Assembly: GCA_029785085.1 (NCBI GenBank)
Contig: JAFMAI010000005.1
Coordinates: 1-64,000, forward strand
Length of the DNA: 64,000 nucleotides
DNA from: Nitrososphaerota archaeon
GTDB lineage: Archaea > Thermoproteota > Nitrososphaeria > Nitrososphaerales > Gagatemarchaeaceae
Direction: 5' to 3'
Part shown: positions 16,260 to 24,764 of the stretch, one piece after another
Layout of the letters: each line of letters begins with the position of its first letter
Position numbering within the stretch: position 1 is the stretch's first letter
The notes under the pieces: model-generated
Database searches by the model: none
The model's input: the letters and a program-made list of their open reading frames with translations, nothing else
What the model was told of the DNA's origin: nothing
Made by a program: the position numbers and the translations under genes

Positions 16260-17366
16260 ATGAATCTTGATCAGAAGTTCTCTTTCGGGATAAACCTGGA
16301 CGACCCCTGGAGGTATGCCGGTGCGCAGGAGCCGAAGTCAATCATATTCCCGCACCTGCTCACCCTGAGCCTGAGAGACAGGGGGAATTTTGAGAGGGTG
16401 GAAGAGGCGACCATCGCGCTGCGTCAGCAGCCTATCCCCAAGGACGAAGCTGACAGAGCCTCTCTCTCACTCGCAGACAGCTTGAAGTCGATTGGGGTTG
16501 ATTTCGTCCGATGCTGGTTCCCCTGGAGGTACTTCGAACCACATGCTCTCCCTGTCGAGGATTTGAGTTCAGTCTTAGACAAGGGGTACGAAAAGTGGCC
16601 TATGGACAGCCTGGTGAAGGCCCTTAGGGCGCAGGGAATCTCTATCCTCCCTGTCCTAGCCTGCGGTTACCACAGGATGCTCCCAGCGGGACTGACCCCT
16701 GACATAGGAGTCGACGAGTACCTGGAGAGAGCATACCTCCACGCCAGGCTGTTGGTGAGGCACTACAAGATGGACGTTGGGTCCTGGCAGTTGGAGAACG
16801 AACCGAACTGGTGGATGATGCACGAAGCAGGGGGATGGCGCTCAGGCGCATCCTGGTTGGAGGGGAAGGGGTTCAGAGATGCGCTCCTAAGGACCCTGAA
16901 CGACGCCGTCCACGAGGAAGACCAGGGCGCCACCACGATGATAAACCTCGAGGCTGATGAAGGGAAGCTCGACGCTGCCGAGTATGTGAAGTTCTGTGAC
17001 GTGCTCGGCTTGGACTTTTATCCCAACTACAAGTCGCCAGAGCCCGTCGATGCCTCGGTGGTGAGGAGGTCGGCAGACTTCTCCAAGGTGACCGGCAAGC
17101 CAGTGCTGATAGCCGAGACGGGGTACCCCAGCGGGCCTTCCATCCTAGGCTACAGCCAGGAGAACCAGGCAGCCTATGTGGCCCAGGCGTTGAAGGAGGC
17201 CTACTCCCTGGACGGGGTGACAGGTATCAGCATATGGCGGTATCTCGACACCTCCTGGAAATCGTTCCCTCCTCAGGAAAACCATTTCGGGCTCATCGAC
17301 GAGAAGAAAGGTCCCAAGAGTGCCTGGCACAGGTACGGACAGGTCCTGAGAGAGCTCCGTGGCTGA
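16260..17366 (+). CDS. Clan GH-A glycoside hydrolase (family not assigned)
   Basis: About 368 residues from the ATG at 16260 (a GTG at 16236 is also in frame). It reads as a single TIM barrel with WQLENEPNW as the acid/base Asn-Glu-Pro motif (about residue 180) and LIAETGYPSG as the nucleophile strand (about residue 283), the two-glutamate arrangement of clan GH-A. There is no signal peptide, so an imported oligosaccharide would be the substrate. It diverges from the Entner-Doudoroff operon and could supply it with free sugar. Family 5, 17, 39 or 53 relatives are possible; I cannot choose. Confidence 0.7.
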   Translation: MNLDQKFSFGINLDDPWRYAGAQEPKSIIFPHLLTLSLRDRGNFERVEEATIALRQQPIPKDEADRASLSLADSLKSIGVDFVRCWFPWRYFEPHALPVEDLSSVLDKGYEKWPMDSLVKALRAQGISILPVLACGYHRMLPAGLTPDIGVDEYLERAYLHARLLVRHYKMDVGSWQLENEPNWWMMHEAGGWRSGASWLEGKGFRDALLRTLNDAVHEEDQGATTMINLEADEGKLDAAEYVKFCDVLGLDFYPNYKSPEPVDASVVRRSADFSKVTGKPVLIAETGYPSGPSILGYSQENQAAYVAQALKEAYSLDGVTGISIWRYLDTSWKSFPPQENHFGLIDEKKGPKSAWHRYGQVLRELRG

Positions 17367-17432
17367 AGATGGGCGCCGACCCTTCTAGCGCCTCCAACTC
17401 TTTTAATGGCGCGCTCCCAGGCCCGGAATTGC

Positions 17433-17534
17433 GGGCCGGTCGTCTAGTCTGGTAGGATACAGGGTTTCCGTCCAGTCCCTTGGCAAAGAAATCCAGACTG
17501 GGAGAGGTCGGGGGTCCAAATCCCCCCCGGTCCA
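17433..17534 (+). tRNA. tRNA-Ala(GGC) with two introns
   Basis: Acceptor strands GGGCCGG (17433-17439) and CCGGTCC (17527-17533) pair with the alanine-specific G3:U70; the discriminator is A. The cloverleaf closes only if two introns are removed. Intron 1 is 17461-17475 (15 bases, between positions 27 and 28): helix GGAT/GTCC flanked by 3-base bulges ACA and AGT. Intron 2 is 17486-17498 (13 bases, canonical 37/38): helix TTGG/CCAG with bulges CAA and ACT. The spliced tRNA is 74 bases with anticodon stem CTCCC/GGGAG and anticodon GGC. A TATA-like stretch lies at 17399-17408. Confidence 0.88.
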
Positions 17535-17543
17535 CCTTCGTTC

Positions 17544-18455
17544 CTAGCTATCCTGATGCTGACCTGTAATCTCCCTGTACCCCATGTACAGGTTCCCGAG
17601 CCCGATGATCCCCACAGTGAGGAGGACCAGAACGGAAGAGACGCCGATGGAGGACAGGTTGGGGATAGGGTTTCCGGTGCTTATGGCCAGAGAGTCGATG
17701 AACGGGAAGGCCACTATCAGGGCCCCGATGGCGGCGAATGCGAGCCCGCCGAGGTAGAGAGTTCGTGCTGCTGCAGATCTGCCGACATACTTTATCTGCT
17801 CGATTGTCAGTTTCTTGACTCTCATTATGTTCGCGAACACGGAACCGATGATGATTTGCATGAACATGGTCCCTATCCCGAAGGAGGTACCGACCAGGGC
17901 CGCATAGAATATGTTGGGCATCTGCGGCGCAAGTATGAATACGATTATGCTGGCGTAGGCGCCTATCCCCCACCCGGCGATGAAGCCGTGTGCCGTGGCC
18001 ATCTTCAATGGCACTGGCTTGGCTCTGTCCTCTGATTCGTGCATGGGGAGTCTCTCTGCTTTGGTCGTATGGTGCTCTTTGCCGCCGAGGAGCCTGTCGA
18101 GGGGGATGTGCACGTCCGTCCCCTTCAGCAGATAGTACCCTGCGAGGAGCATGCCTATCCCCACCAGGACGTAGACGTAGCCATCAAGATTGTAGGCCTC
18201 GTAGACTGTTGCCAGGCCCGCGAAGCCGAGGGCCGCTAATATGGTCCGCTGGACGGTGAATCCTCCTGAGAACATGAATCCCGCGCGCATCCCCCCCCTA
18301 GTGCTGTAGCTCCCTATGGAGTAACTGAAGGTGATCGGCCAAGTGTGCTCGTCAGGGGTCAATCCATGGAGCATCCCCAGGATGAGGGCGATCCCGAGGA
18401 CCACTGGAATAGCGAGACCTGAGGTAGGATGCAAGATGGCGCTTAGGTCAAACAT
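17544..18455 (-). CDS. Nickel/cobalt-transporter-like membrane protein (NicO/RcnA/UreH type)
   Basis: 303 residues with about seven hydrophobic segments. The N-terminal helix carries MLHGLTPDEHTW, a variant of the His-(x)4-Asp-x-His metal motif of NiCoT/RcnA-type transporters. A charged histidine-containing loop (GGKEHHTTKAERLPMHESEDR) lies between the third and fourth helices, and AHGFIAGWGIGAY repeats a histidine/glycine pattern in the second half. It should move Ni2+, Co2+ or another divalent metal; direction is not visible. The start overlaps the end of the DtxR regulator gene by 8 bases, so the pair is one operon under the operator at 18885-18901. Confidence 0.75.
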   Translation of the reverse strand: MFDLSAILHPTSGLAIPVVLGIALILGMLHGLTPDEHTWPITFSYSIGSYSTRGGMRAGFMFSGGFTVQRTILAALGFAGLATVYEAYNLDGYVYVLVGIGMLLAGYYLLKGTDVHIPLDRLLGGKEHHTTKAERLPMHESEDRAKPVPLKMATAHGFIAGWGIGAYASIIVFILAPQMPNIFYAALVGTSFGIGTMFMQIIIGSVFANIMRVKKLTIEQIKYVGRSAAARTLYLGGLAFAAIGALIVAFPFIDSLAISTGNPIPNLSSIGVSSVLVLLTVGIIGLGNLYMGYREITGQHQDS

Positions 18456-18876
18456 GCGAGGCTCCTCCGGGTATCGGCCTTCCGTGAGGGCACTTGTCTG
18501 GGTGGCTCATGTTGGCGCAAAGCTTCTCCAGGACGGTTTCGTCTATGGTGCCTGTGAGGGAGGAGGAGACCTTGCACGCGTCCTCCAGCGGGAAGCCGTT
18601 CCTGACTAGCAGAGTTTCGAAAATCCTATGTTCTCTGGTCGCCCCATTGAGATGCTCCAACCCACTCTCCGTGAGCCTGTACCCGCTGGGACCTTTCGTG
18701 ACGAGGCCTAGCTCAATCAGCTTGTCCAAGAACTGCACGGCTGTAGGTGAAGTTACCTTCATCCTGCCTGCGATGTCCTTCACTCTAGCCGGCCAGCCGC
18801 TTGAAGAGAGCGAGTAGACTGTCTCGACACAGTCCAACTCTCTCCTGCTGATTCCTGAGACAGTATTAGATTCCAC
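18448..18876 (-). CDS. DtxR/MntR-family metal-dependent repressor
   Basis: 142 residues. An N-terminal winged helix (ARVKDIAGRMKVTSPTAVQFLDKLIELGLV) is followed by the metal-binding and dimerisation domain with EHRIFETLLVRNGFPLEDA and the hallmark HPDKCPHGRPIP near residue 127. It has no SH3-like C-terminal domain, as in MntR. It binds operator DNA when loaded with metal and should repress its own operon with the transporter gene. A 17-base palindrome begins 9 bases upstream of the ATG. Confidence 0.88.
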   Translation of the reverse strand: MESNTVSGISRRELDCVETVYSLSSSGWPARVKDIAGRMKVTSPTAVQFLDKLIELGLVTKGPSGYRLTESGLEHLNGATREHRIFETLLVRNGFPLEDACKVSSSLTGTIDETVLEKLCANMSHPDKCPHGRPIPGGASHV

Positions 18877-18884
18877 CTAATGGT

Positions 18885-18901
18885 GTTAGGTAATACCTAA
18901 C
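18885..18901. promoter_or_regulatory. DtxR-type operator palindrome
   Basis: GTTAGGTAATACCTAAC is a perfect 17-base inverted repeat around one central base. It resembles DtxR/IdeR/MntR operators (TTAGGT...ACCTAA). It sits just before the regulator gene at 18876, where it would overlap the transcription start. A related site is found at 45684-45699. Confidence 0.75.
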
Positions 18902-18939
18902 TTAAGGATTCTACCAGCAGGCACCGGGCCGACTCTGAG

Positions 18940-20274
18940 TTATTGGAGGGCGCCCTCGTAGGGGCTCGATGGCGTGGGGAAGCGCCCCATCACACCCACT
19001 GCCGCGAAGAGTAGCAGTGCAGCCAGGATGAACGTCGTGTAGTAACCATCATACACCGAGACGAAGCCGGAGGCGAAGGAGCCGACCATCGAGGCTATCC
19101 CCACCACTGCAGAGTAGACGCCCAGAGCAGCCCCTGCCGACCTGCTCTGCACCGTTGTGAATATCATTGTGTTCGCTGACGTATAGTAGACTGCGAAAGC
19201 GACGCCGCCGGCCACGGGGTAGAGGACCATTGCAGGTATCAGGAACAACGGGCCAGTGAGCAGCAGAGCCGCGACCCCCAGAGCAAGATACATCCACCCC
19301 CTGAGGAGTATGCCTTGGACGAGGGAGGTCACAAGGCTCCGCGAGCTCACGTAGCGTCCGGCAACTCTGAAAGCCATGGTCTGGACGACCATCCCTACCA
19401 AGATCACTGCGAAGACGTCTTGGTCTGGGAGCGAGAAGAGATGCATCGCCGGTACGAACGACGTGTTGAACAGCCCGCTGGACGTATAGAAGAGGATGGT
19501 GGATATGTAGAACAGCGGAACGCTCCTGGTCAGGGTGGAGCGTATCCCTCGGAAGGCGCGCTTGAAGTCAGAGAGGGTAGGGATAACCACGAAGAAGACC
19601 GGGTTGGCCAGTAGCCGGCTGAAGAAACTGGGCCTCCTCGCCACTACAGTCTCCCTTTCGAGCACGAATTGAGGCTCTTTGATCATAAGCAGAGCCATCA
19701 CGGACGAAGTCAAGGACAGGGCGCCCATGGGGACGAAGAGCAGGACGAGCTGGCTCGGTAGGAGGTCAGTCCAGAGGGTGCTGACCACCAAGCCAGCGAC
19801 GTTACCGACGCTCGAGACCATTGAAAGCTTCGCGAATGCACTGGCCCATCTGCTCTTCTGCTCCGTCTCCATTATCAGTAGGCTCAGGGGCGTCGCCGAC
19901 GCGAAGGAGACGAAGGAGATGACCCCGTATCGCACGATCGTGCCGGCGGCGGACCCTCCAAAGAAGAAGGAAGCCAGCGCCACTGCTGTCAGGGCGTAGC
20001 TCAACGCTATCAGGCCCTTGCGCTTGTGCAGTCTGTCGATGGTGACCCCCCAGAATAGGGCCGCGGGTATGCTGATTCCGTTGTAGACGGCGGAAGCCAG
20101 GCCGCCGTAGATGGTCCCCAGCGCCTGCCCGTTCAGCGTGATTAGGTAGAGCAGAACCATGGTCCCCAGGGGGCCGGTGGCCACCGAGACAGGGAAGGTG
20201 CTGTAGAGCCACCTGTCCTTCCCAGAACCGGAGCCGGATGCCATGAATCCAACCCCCACGGCGAATCGGTTCAT
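18940..20274 (-). CDS. MFS-type transporter
   Basis: About 444 residues from the ATG at 20274; the longer frame to 20451 overlaps the divergent gene and is unlikely. There are twelve hydrophobic segments in two halves joined by a cytoplasmic loop (REPQFVLERETVVARRPS) and an MFS-like motif between helices 2 and 3 (GVTIDRLHKRKGL). It is a permease of unknown substrate. It shares a short intergenic region with the SPOUT methyltransferase gene, where one AT-rich block (about 20306-20313) may serve both. Confidence 0.8.
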   Translation of the reverse strand: MNRFAVGVGFMASGSGSGKDRWLYSTFPVSVATGPLGTMVLLYLITLNGQALGTIYGGLASAVYNGISIPAALFWGVTIDRLHKRKGLIALSYALTAVALASFFFGGSAAGTIVRYGVISFVSFASATPLSLLIMETEQKSRWASAFAKLSMVSSVGNVAGLVVSTLWTDLLPSQLVLLFVPMGALSLTSSVMALLMIKEPQFVLERETVVARRPSFFSRLLANPVFFVVIPTLSDFKRAFRGIRSTLTRSVPLFYISTILFYTSSGLFNTSFVPAMHLFSLPDQDVFAVILVGMVVQTMAFRVAGRYVSSRSLVTSLVQGILLRGWMYLALGVAALLLTGPLFLIPAMVLYPVAGGVAFAVYYTSANTMIFTTVQSRSAGAALGVYSAVVGIASMVGSFASGFVSVYDGYYTTFILAALLLFAAVGVMGRFPTPSSPYEGALQ

Positions 20275-20335
20275 CTGTCTTGCACAGATGGCACGCGAGC
20301 AAGACTGAATTATCGGGCGCCATGGCCGACGGTGC

Positions 20336-21160
20336 TTGACACTTCTAGGCAAGAAGCTAGCCGTTTCGATTCCGGACACCGTCCTTGAGGAGAAAGAGTC
20401 ACTCAGAGAGAAGACGGCGAAGGTTGGGACTATCGCCAGGGCGTGCGCCATCTATGGTGTAGACACCATAGAGATTTTCCGCGACCCGAGGGGGAGAGGA
20501 GAGGGGCCGTGGGTCAGGAAGATACTCGAATATCTCGAAACACCGCAGTACCTGAGACGTAGGATCTACCCCATCGACGAATCTCTGAAGTACGCCGGCA
20601 TCCTGCCGCCGCTCAGGATTCCATCCCATAAGGTCAAGGTCCGCCTCGACCAGGTGGCCGTCGGAGACGTCAGAGAGGGGGTGACCGACGAAGACGGCAC
20701 TGTCGACGTTGGATTAGATGCCAGCTTCAGACTAGAGGGGAGAGCCCCTGTCGGGAGACGCATTACAGTAAGGATCGTCCGTGTCAGTCCTCCGACTGCA
20801 GTAGCGATACCCAAGGAAGCCGCGGGAGCGTACTGGGGATACAGAGTCGAAGAGAAGGCGTACACGGACGTACTGCAGGATGGGAGGTTCGGAGTAAAGA
20901 TCGCTACCTCACGCCTGGGGCAGCCGCTGAAGAGCGCTCTCAGGGCCCTCGGCGAGGCCATTCAGGGAGCGAATGGGGCTAAGCTGATCTTCGGCCCTCC
21001 GTCGAAGGGGCTCTACGAGATCTTCGGGCGGAGGCTGACGGACGAAGCAGACTTCGTCTTGAACCTCTACCCAGAGCAGCACGCCGAGACGGTGCGGACT
21101 GAAGAAGCGATATTCGCAGGCTTAGGACTCGTTGGGACCGTCCTAACCGGGAAAGCTTAA
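20336..21160 (+). CDS. SPOUT-family RNA methyltransferase (COG2106 / SPOUT1 type)
   Basis: 274 residues. It has the split SPOUT architecture of this family: an N-terminal Rossmann part (LAVSIPDTVLEEKESLREKT, ARACAIYGVDTIEIFRD), an inserted OB-like domain (about 95-170) and a C-terminal trefoil-knot region with LIFGPPSKGLYEIF and NLYPEQHAETVRTEEAI. It is expected to methylate uridine in rRNA with S-adenosylmethionine. It lies just ahead of the L3 gene, the usual archaeal neighbour, and probably belongs to the ribosomal transcript. The start is TTG; a TATA-like box lies 27 bases upstream, and the nearby ATG at 20322 is out of frame. Confidence 0.85.
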   Translation: MTLLGKKLAVSIPDTVLEEKESLREKTAKVGTIARACAIYGVDTIEIFRDPRGRGEGPWVRKILEYLETPQYLRRRIYPIDESLKYAGILPPLRIPSHKVKVRLDQVAVGDVREGVTDEDGTVDVGLDASFRLEGRAPVGRRITVRIVRVSPPTAVAIPKEAAGAYWGYRVEEKAYTDVLQDGRFGVKIATSRLGQPLKSALRALGEAIQGANGAKLIFGPPSKGLYEIFGRRLTDEADFVLNLYPEQHAETVRTEEAIFAGLGLVGTVLTGKA

Positions 21161-21207
21161 GTGCGAACCGTAAAACGGGCCCTAGGAAAAGGCAGGTTTA
21201 GCGTGAA

Positions 21208-22161
21208 TTGGGACATAGGAAGCATTCTGCGCCTCGTAGAGGCAGTCTCGCGTACCGGCCGAGGGGACGCGCCAAGAGCCTCGTTCCCAGGGTCAGGACC
21301 TGGCCGAAGGTAGAGTCGGATAAGCCGACGCTTCTGGGTTTTCCGGGCTACAAGGCCGGCACCGCCCACGTGATTACTGTGGATGATAGAGCGAAGACCC
21401 CTAACTTCGGCAAGCCCCTCTTCAACCTCTCCAGCGTCCTCGCTCTCCCCGACTCACAAGTAATCGGCTTGAGGCTGTACAAGCACGAGAACGGCCAGGA
21501 TATAGCGATAGCAGATATCAAACAGGGGAACCAGTCCACGTCTGATAAACTGCCCGTCGACAAAGCCAGCAGGGTGGCTGCGCTGGTGTCTTCGACCCCT
21601 CGCGACGTCGGCCTCTCGCAGAAGAAGCCCATCGTGATGGAGGTGGGGGTGTCCGGGGGAGACCTCAAAGGGCAGACGGAATTCGTGCTTGGGCTGATTG
21701 GCAAGAAAGTGAAATTCACTGACATGTTCAAGGCGGGGATGTATGTGGATGTCCTCGGCATCACCAAAGGCAAGGGGTACGAGGGTCCAGTCACCAGGTT
21801 CGGGGTCAAGAGGAAGCAGCACAAGTCCAGAAAGAGCGTCAGGGCCGTCGGAGTCATAGGACCGTGGCACCCTGCAGCGGTGATGTACACCATCGCCAGG
21901 GCGGGGCAGATGGGCTTCCATCAGAGGACAGAAACCGGGAAGAGAATCCTACTCGTCGGAAATGCCTCGGCGAACCCAGTGACGCCCAGCGGCGGGTTTG
22001 GGCACTTCGGCAACGTGGCGGGGGACTACGCAGTAGTGAGAGGGTCAGTTCCTGGACCGGCGAGCAGGTTTGTCATGGTCAGGATGAAGGCGAGAGGGTT
22101 ATCGAAGAGCCAGAATCCGCCCCAGGTGATAGAAATGAGCACGATGGTGAAGAACATATGA
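21208..22161 (+). CDS. rpl3: Ribosomal protein L3 (uL3)
   Basis: 317 residues, with the archaeal N-terminus MGHRKHSAPRRGSLAYRPRGRA that fixes the TTG start at 21208. It binds 23S rRNA near the peptidyl-transferase centre; the internal loop MGFHQRTETGKRILLVG and the GHFGN segment are the conserved core. It is the first gene of the S10-type cluster here, and its stop overlaps the L4 start (ATGA). Confidence 0.97.
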   Translation: MGHRKHSAPRRGSLAYRPRGRAKSLVPRVRTWPKVESDKPTLLGFPGYKAGTAHVITVDDRAKTPNFGKPLFNLSSVLALPDSQVIGLRLYKHENGQDIAIADIKQGNQSTSDKLPVDKASRVAALVSSTPRDVGLSQKKPIVMEVGVSGGDLKGQTEFVLGLIGKKVKFTDMFKAGMYVDVLGITKGKGYEGPVTRFGVKRKQHKSRKSVRAVGVIGPWHPAAVMYTIARAGQMGFHQRTETGKRILLVGNASANPVTPSGGFGHFGNVAGDYAVVRGSVPGPASRFVMVRMKARGLSKSQNPPQVIEMSTMVKNI

Positions 22162-22952
22162 AAGCGGAAGTCCTAGACCTGAACGGGAAGCCGGCGGGGG
22201 AGGTTGAAATCCCTGTTGTGTTTTCCACCGCGCTTAGGTCTGACCTGGTGAGACGTATGTTCTGGCTGGTGGGGTCGCATCGCATCCAGCCGAAAGGGAG
22301 AGATCCTATGGCAGGCGAGAGGACGACGGCTGAGACTCACAGCCCGCCAACGGGGACAGGGCAATCGAGAATTCCTAGGGTCAAGGGAGAAAGATATTCG
22401 AAGAGCGGCCTCGCTGCCGGGGTAGCTAGCGTAGTGAAGGGGCGTCTCCCTCATCCTCCAAGGTCTGAGAAGGTGATTCACCTCGGCGTTAACAAGAAGG
22501 AGAACAGGCTAGCCACCAATTCTGCTATCGCTTTCACCGCCGACGTAGACGCAGTCAGGGCCAGGGGGCACAGAGTCACAAAGATCTCCCTTCCCCTGGT
22601 GGTCGCGGACGACCTAGAGACTGTAGAGAAGACCGGCGAGCTCGTCTCGTTCCTGGAGAAGGTCGAGCTGAAGGACGAACTCCACAGGGTCGACTCTCAC
22701 ATCAAGCGTAACTCCGGGAAGCGGCGCCTCAGGGGAAGGGCATACCGAACTGGCGTGGGGCCGCTGATTGTAGTGACGAACGATAGGGGAGTCGGGAAGG
22801 CCGCCGGAGGGATACCCGGGGTCGCGGTCACCAGGGTCGAGAGTCTGAGCGTCTTGGATCTGGCGCCAGGGGGAGTCCCTGGGAGGCTCACGATTTGGAC
22901 TGAGTCGGCGCTCAGCGCGCTGGGCTCTAGAACCAGAGGTGTGGCTTCGTAG
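22158..22952 (+). CDS. rpl4: Ribosomal protein L4 (uL4)
   Basis: 264 residues from the ATG at 22158, which overlaps the L3 stop by 4 bases. A much longer frame is open back into L3 but is only read-through. The internal loop rich in basic residues (GQSRIPRVKGERYSKSGLAAGVASVVKGRLPHPPRSEK) lines the exit tunnel, and the C-terminal half has the archaeal RLRGRAYRTGVGPLIV segment. It is co-transcribed with L3 and L23. Confidence 0.96.
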   Translation: MKAEVLDLNGKPAGEVEIPVVFSTALRSDLVRRMFWLVGSHRIQPKGRDPMAGERTTAETHSPPTGTGQSRIPRVKGERYSKSGLAAGVASVVKGRLPHPPRSEKVIHLGVNKKENRLATNSAIAFTADVDAVRARGHRVTKISLPLVVADDLETVEKTGELVSFLEKVELKDELHRVDSHIKRNSGKRRLRGRAYRTGVGPLIVVTNDRGVGKAAGGIPGVAVTRVESLSVLDLAPGGVPGRLTIWTESALSALGSRTRGVAS

Positions 22953-23219
22953 ATGCGGCTAGAAGACGCCCAGAAGATTCTGAAGAGGCCCTATGTGACA
23001 GAGCGTACTTTCGACCAGATTGAGCGCGAGAACAAGCTATGTTTCGTAGTTGACGACAGAGTGACCAAAACCCAGATAGCGAACGCAATCCAGGCCCTCT
23101 ATGAGGTCAAGGTGGACGCCGTGAACACTTCAAGGACGACCAGGGGGAAGAAAGCGTTCGTCAGGCTGGTCGAGTCAGGTAAGGCCGCCGAATTGGCCAC
23201 CAAGATGGGGCTGGTGTAA
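22953..23219 (+). CDS. rpl23: Ribosomal protein L23 (uL23)
   Basis: 88 residues, a normal archaeal length. ILKRPYVTERT at the N-terminus and QALYEVKVDAVNT are the characteristic segments. It sits at the tunnel exit and is the docking point for SRP. It starts directly after the L4 stop with no gap. Confidence 0.96.
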   Translation: MRLEDAQKILKRPYVTERTFDQIERENKLCFVVDDRVTKTQIANAIQALYEVKVDAVNTSRTTRGKKAFVRLVESGKAAELATKMGLV

Positions 23220-23221
23220 AA

Positions 23222-23962
23222 GTGGGCAAGAGGATACTTCAGCGTAGGCGTGGGAAGGCAGGGATACAGTTCAGGGCACCCATCAAGGGGAAAATTGCTC
23301 CTGTCCGGTACCCGAAACATGGGTCTGAAGGGCAGGCGACCGTGACCGCGATCTTGGACGAACGCGGCAGAAGTGCACCCTTGGCTCAGCTCAAGCTCGA
23401 CGGAGACCGGTACACCTACGTCCCTGCAGTTGCAGGCATGTCGGTGGGACAGCAGGTGTCTCTTGGGCCGGCTTCGCAGGTCAACGGGGGAAACATCATG
23501 CCGCTGTCTCGGGTCCCTGAAGGGACCCGAGTGTGTAACGTAGAAATCAGACCCGGAGATGGAGGGAGGCTAGTCAGGGCGTCTGGGACATCCGCTGTCC
23601 TCTTCTCGAAGGCGAATGGTAGGGCAATCGTCAAGCTGCCCTCGGGAAAGAACATACTGATCAGAGACACTTGCAGGGCTACAATCGGCGAGGTGGCCGG
23701 GGGCGGGAGAAGGGAGAAGCCATTCCTTATCGCAGGCGCGAGGCATCACGCCATGAGGGCCTCAGGGCGCGTCTACCCACGGATGAGAGGCATAGCGATG
23801 GCGGTGGTGTACCACCCGTTCGGGGGCGGCAGGCACCAGCATCCGGGCAAGTCGACCAGCACTTCCAGAAACGCTCCGCCTGGAAGGAAAGTAGGATTAA
23901 TAGCCCCTAGGAAGACGGGAAGGAAGAGATTGGCCAGGACCAACGCCGAGGTCTCGAAGTAG
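23222..23962 (+). CDS. rpl2: Ribosomal protein L2 (uL2)
   Basis: 246 residues. MGKRILQRRRGKAG begins the protein (GTG start at 23222). The C-terminal part has AVVYHPFGGGRHQHPGKS, which contains the conserved histidine of the peptidyl-transferase-proximal loop. It is needed for subunit joining and peptidyl-transferase assembly. Two bases separate it from L23, and S19 follows directly. Confidence 0.97.
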   Translation: MGKRILQRRRGKAGIQFRAPIKGKIAPVRYPKHGSEGQATVTAILDERGRSAPLAQLKLDGDRYTYVPAVAGMSVGQQVSLGPASQVNGGNIMPLSRVPEGTRVCNVEIRPGDGGRLVRASGTSAVLFSKANGRAIVKLPSGKNILIRDTCRATIGEVAGGGRREKPFLIAGARHHAMRASGRVYPRMRGIAMAVVYHPFGGGRHQHPGKSTSTSRNAPPGRKVGLIAPRKTGRKRLARTNAEVSK

Positions 23963-24358
23963 ATGCCGAAGGAGTTCAGGTACAGAGGGAAGACTATCGA
24001 GGAGCTCAACTCTATGTCGACCGAAGCGCTTCTCGAGCTACTGCCTTCGAGAGCGCGGCGCTCCCTCAACCGTGGGGTCTCCGAGGATAAACGGAAGCTT
24101 CTCGAGGATGCCAGGGCCACCAAGGAAGGGAAACTTCAGGACCAGATCAAGACCCACGCCAGAGACATGATCATCCTCCCGACGATGGTGGGGCTCACCA
24201 TAGCGGTCCACAACGGGAGGGAGTTCGTCCCCCTCGAGGTCAAGCCGGAGATGATCGGGAGGTACCTGGGAGAGTATGTGATTACGAACAAGAAGGTCGT
24301 CCATGGTACGCCAGGCATCGGCGCGAGTCGCTCCAGCCTTTACGTGCCGCTAAAGTGA
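23963..24358 (+). CDS. rps19: Ribosomal protein S19 (uS19)
   Basis: 131 residues. The archaeal/eukaryotic N-terminal extension (EFRYRGKTIEELNSMSTEALLELLPSRARRSLNRG) and the C-terminal signature GRYLGEYVITNKKVVHG confirm the family. It lies in the head of the 30S subunit. The usual next genes (L22, S3, L29 and so on) do not follow, so the cluster ends here in this genome. Confidence 0.97.
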   Translation: MPKEFRYRGKTIEELNSMSTEALLELLPSRARRSLNRGVSEDKRKLLEDARATKEGKLQDQIKTHARDMIILPTMVGLTIAVHNGREFVPLEVKPEMIGRYLGEYVITNKKVVHGTPGIGASRSSLYVPLK

Positions 24359-24359
24359 A

Positions 24360-24764
24360 TTGTTCGACCCTGTGGCGTTCATCAGGGTCATAGCTTTCGG
24401 GATAGTCTACGCTGGGATAGAGTACAAGTACATCAATAGGCACGAGCGGGACTGGACGAAGACCGCCGAAGGCTTCGTGGAGAAGCCAGTCTTTTGGCAG
24501 ATATCCCCCTATCACTTCTATCTGCTGCTCCCCCTGTTCGTAATCGCATCTTTCTCATCCTCCGTCACTGCATGGGCAGGGAATACGTTCTTCCTGGCGG
24601 CTCTCGAAGACATGGTTTACTTCGTCTGGAGGGGGAGCGTTGTCTCCAAGAACGACTGGACTACCACACTGATGGGGAGTTTCAGGGTGGGAAAGATGGA
24701 AGTCCCTGTGTGGTGGCCCATCGACATTGCCGCAGCCGTAGCGCTCTTCGTGCTGCCGCTCTAG
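24360..24764 (+). CDS. Small membrane protein of unknown function
   Basis: 134 residues with about four hydrophobic helices (positions about 5-20, 48-68, 73-90 and 118-134) and short aromatic-rich loops (DWTTTLMGSFRVGKMEVPVWWPID). I do not recognise a family. It begins (TTG) one base after the S19 stop and so is likely translated with the ribosomal operon, in the place where L22 normally sits. It is convergent with the P5C dehydrogenase gene, with no gap between the two stops. Confidence 0.7.
   Translation: MFDPVAFIRVIAFGIVYAGIEYKYINRHERDWTKTAEGFVEKPVFWQISPYHFYLLLPLFVIASFSSSVTAWAGNTFFLAALEDMVYFVWRGSVVSKNDWTTTLMGSFRVGKMEVPVWWPIDIAAAVALFVLPL

Noticed and set aside
17433-17534. Reading the tRNA here as tRNA-Gly(TCC) or tRNA-Pro from the unspliced loop TTTCCG
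   Set aside because: No anticodon stem partner exists for that reading. G3:U70 and the two-intron solution give a complete tRNA-Ala(GGC).
21864-22157. N-terminal extension of L4
   Set aside because: It lies within L3 in another frame; the ATG at 22158 gives the normal archaeal L4 start.
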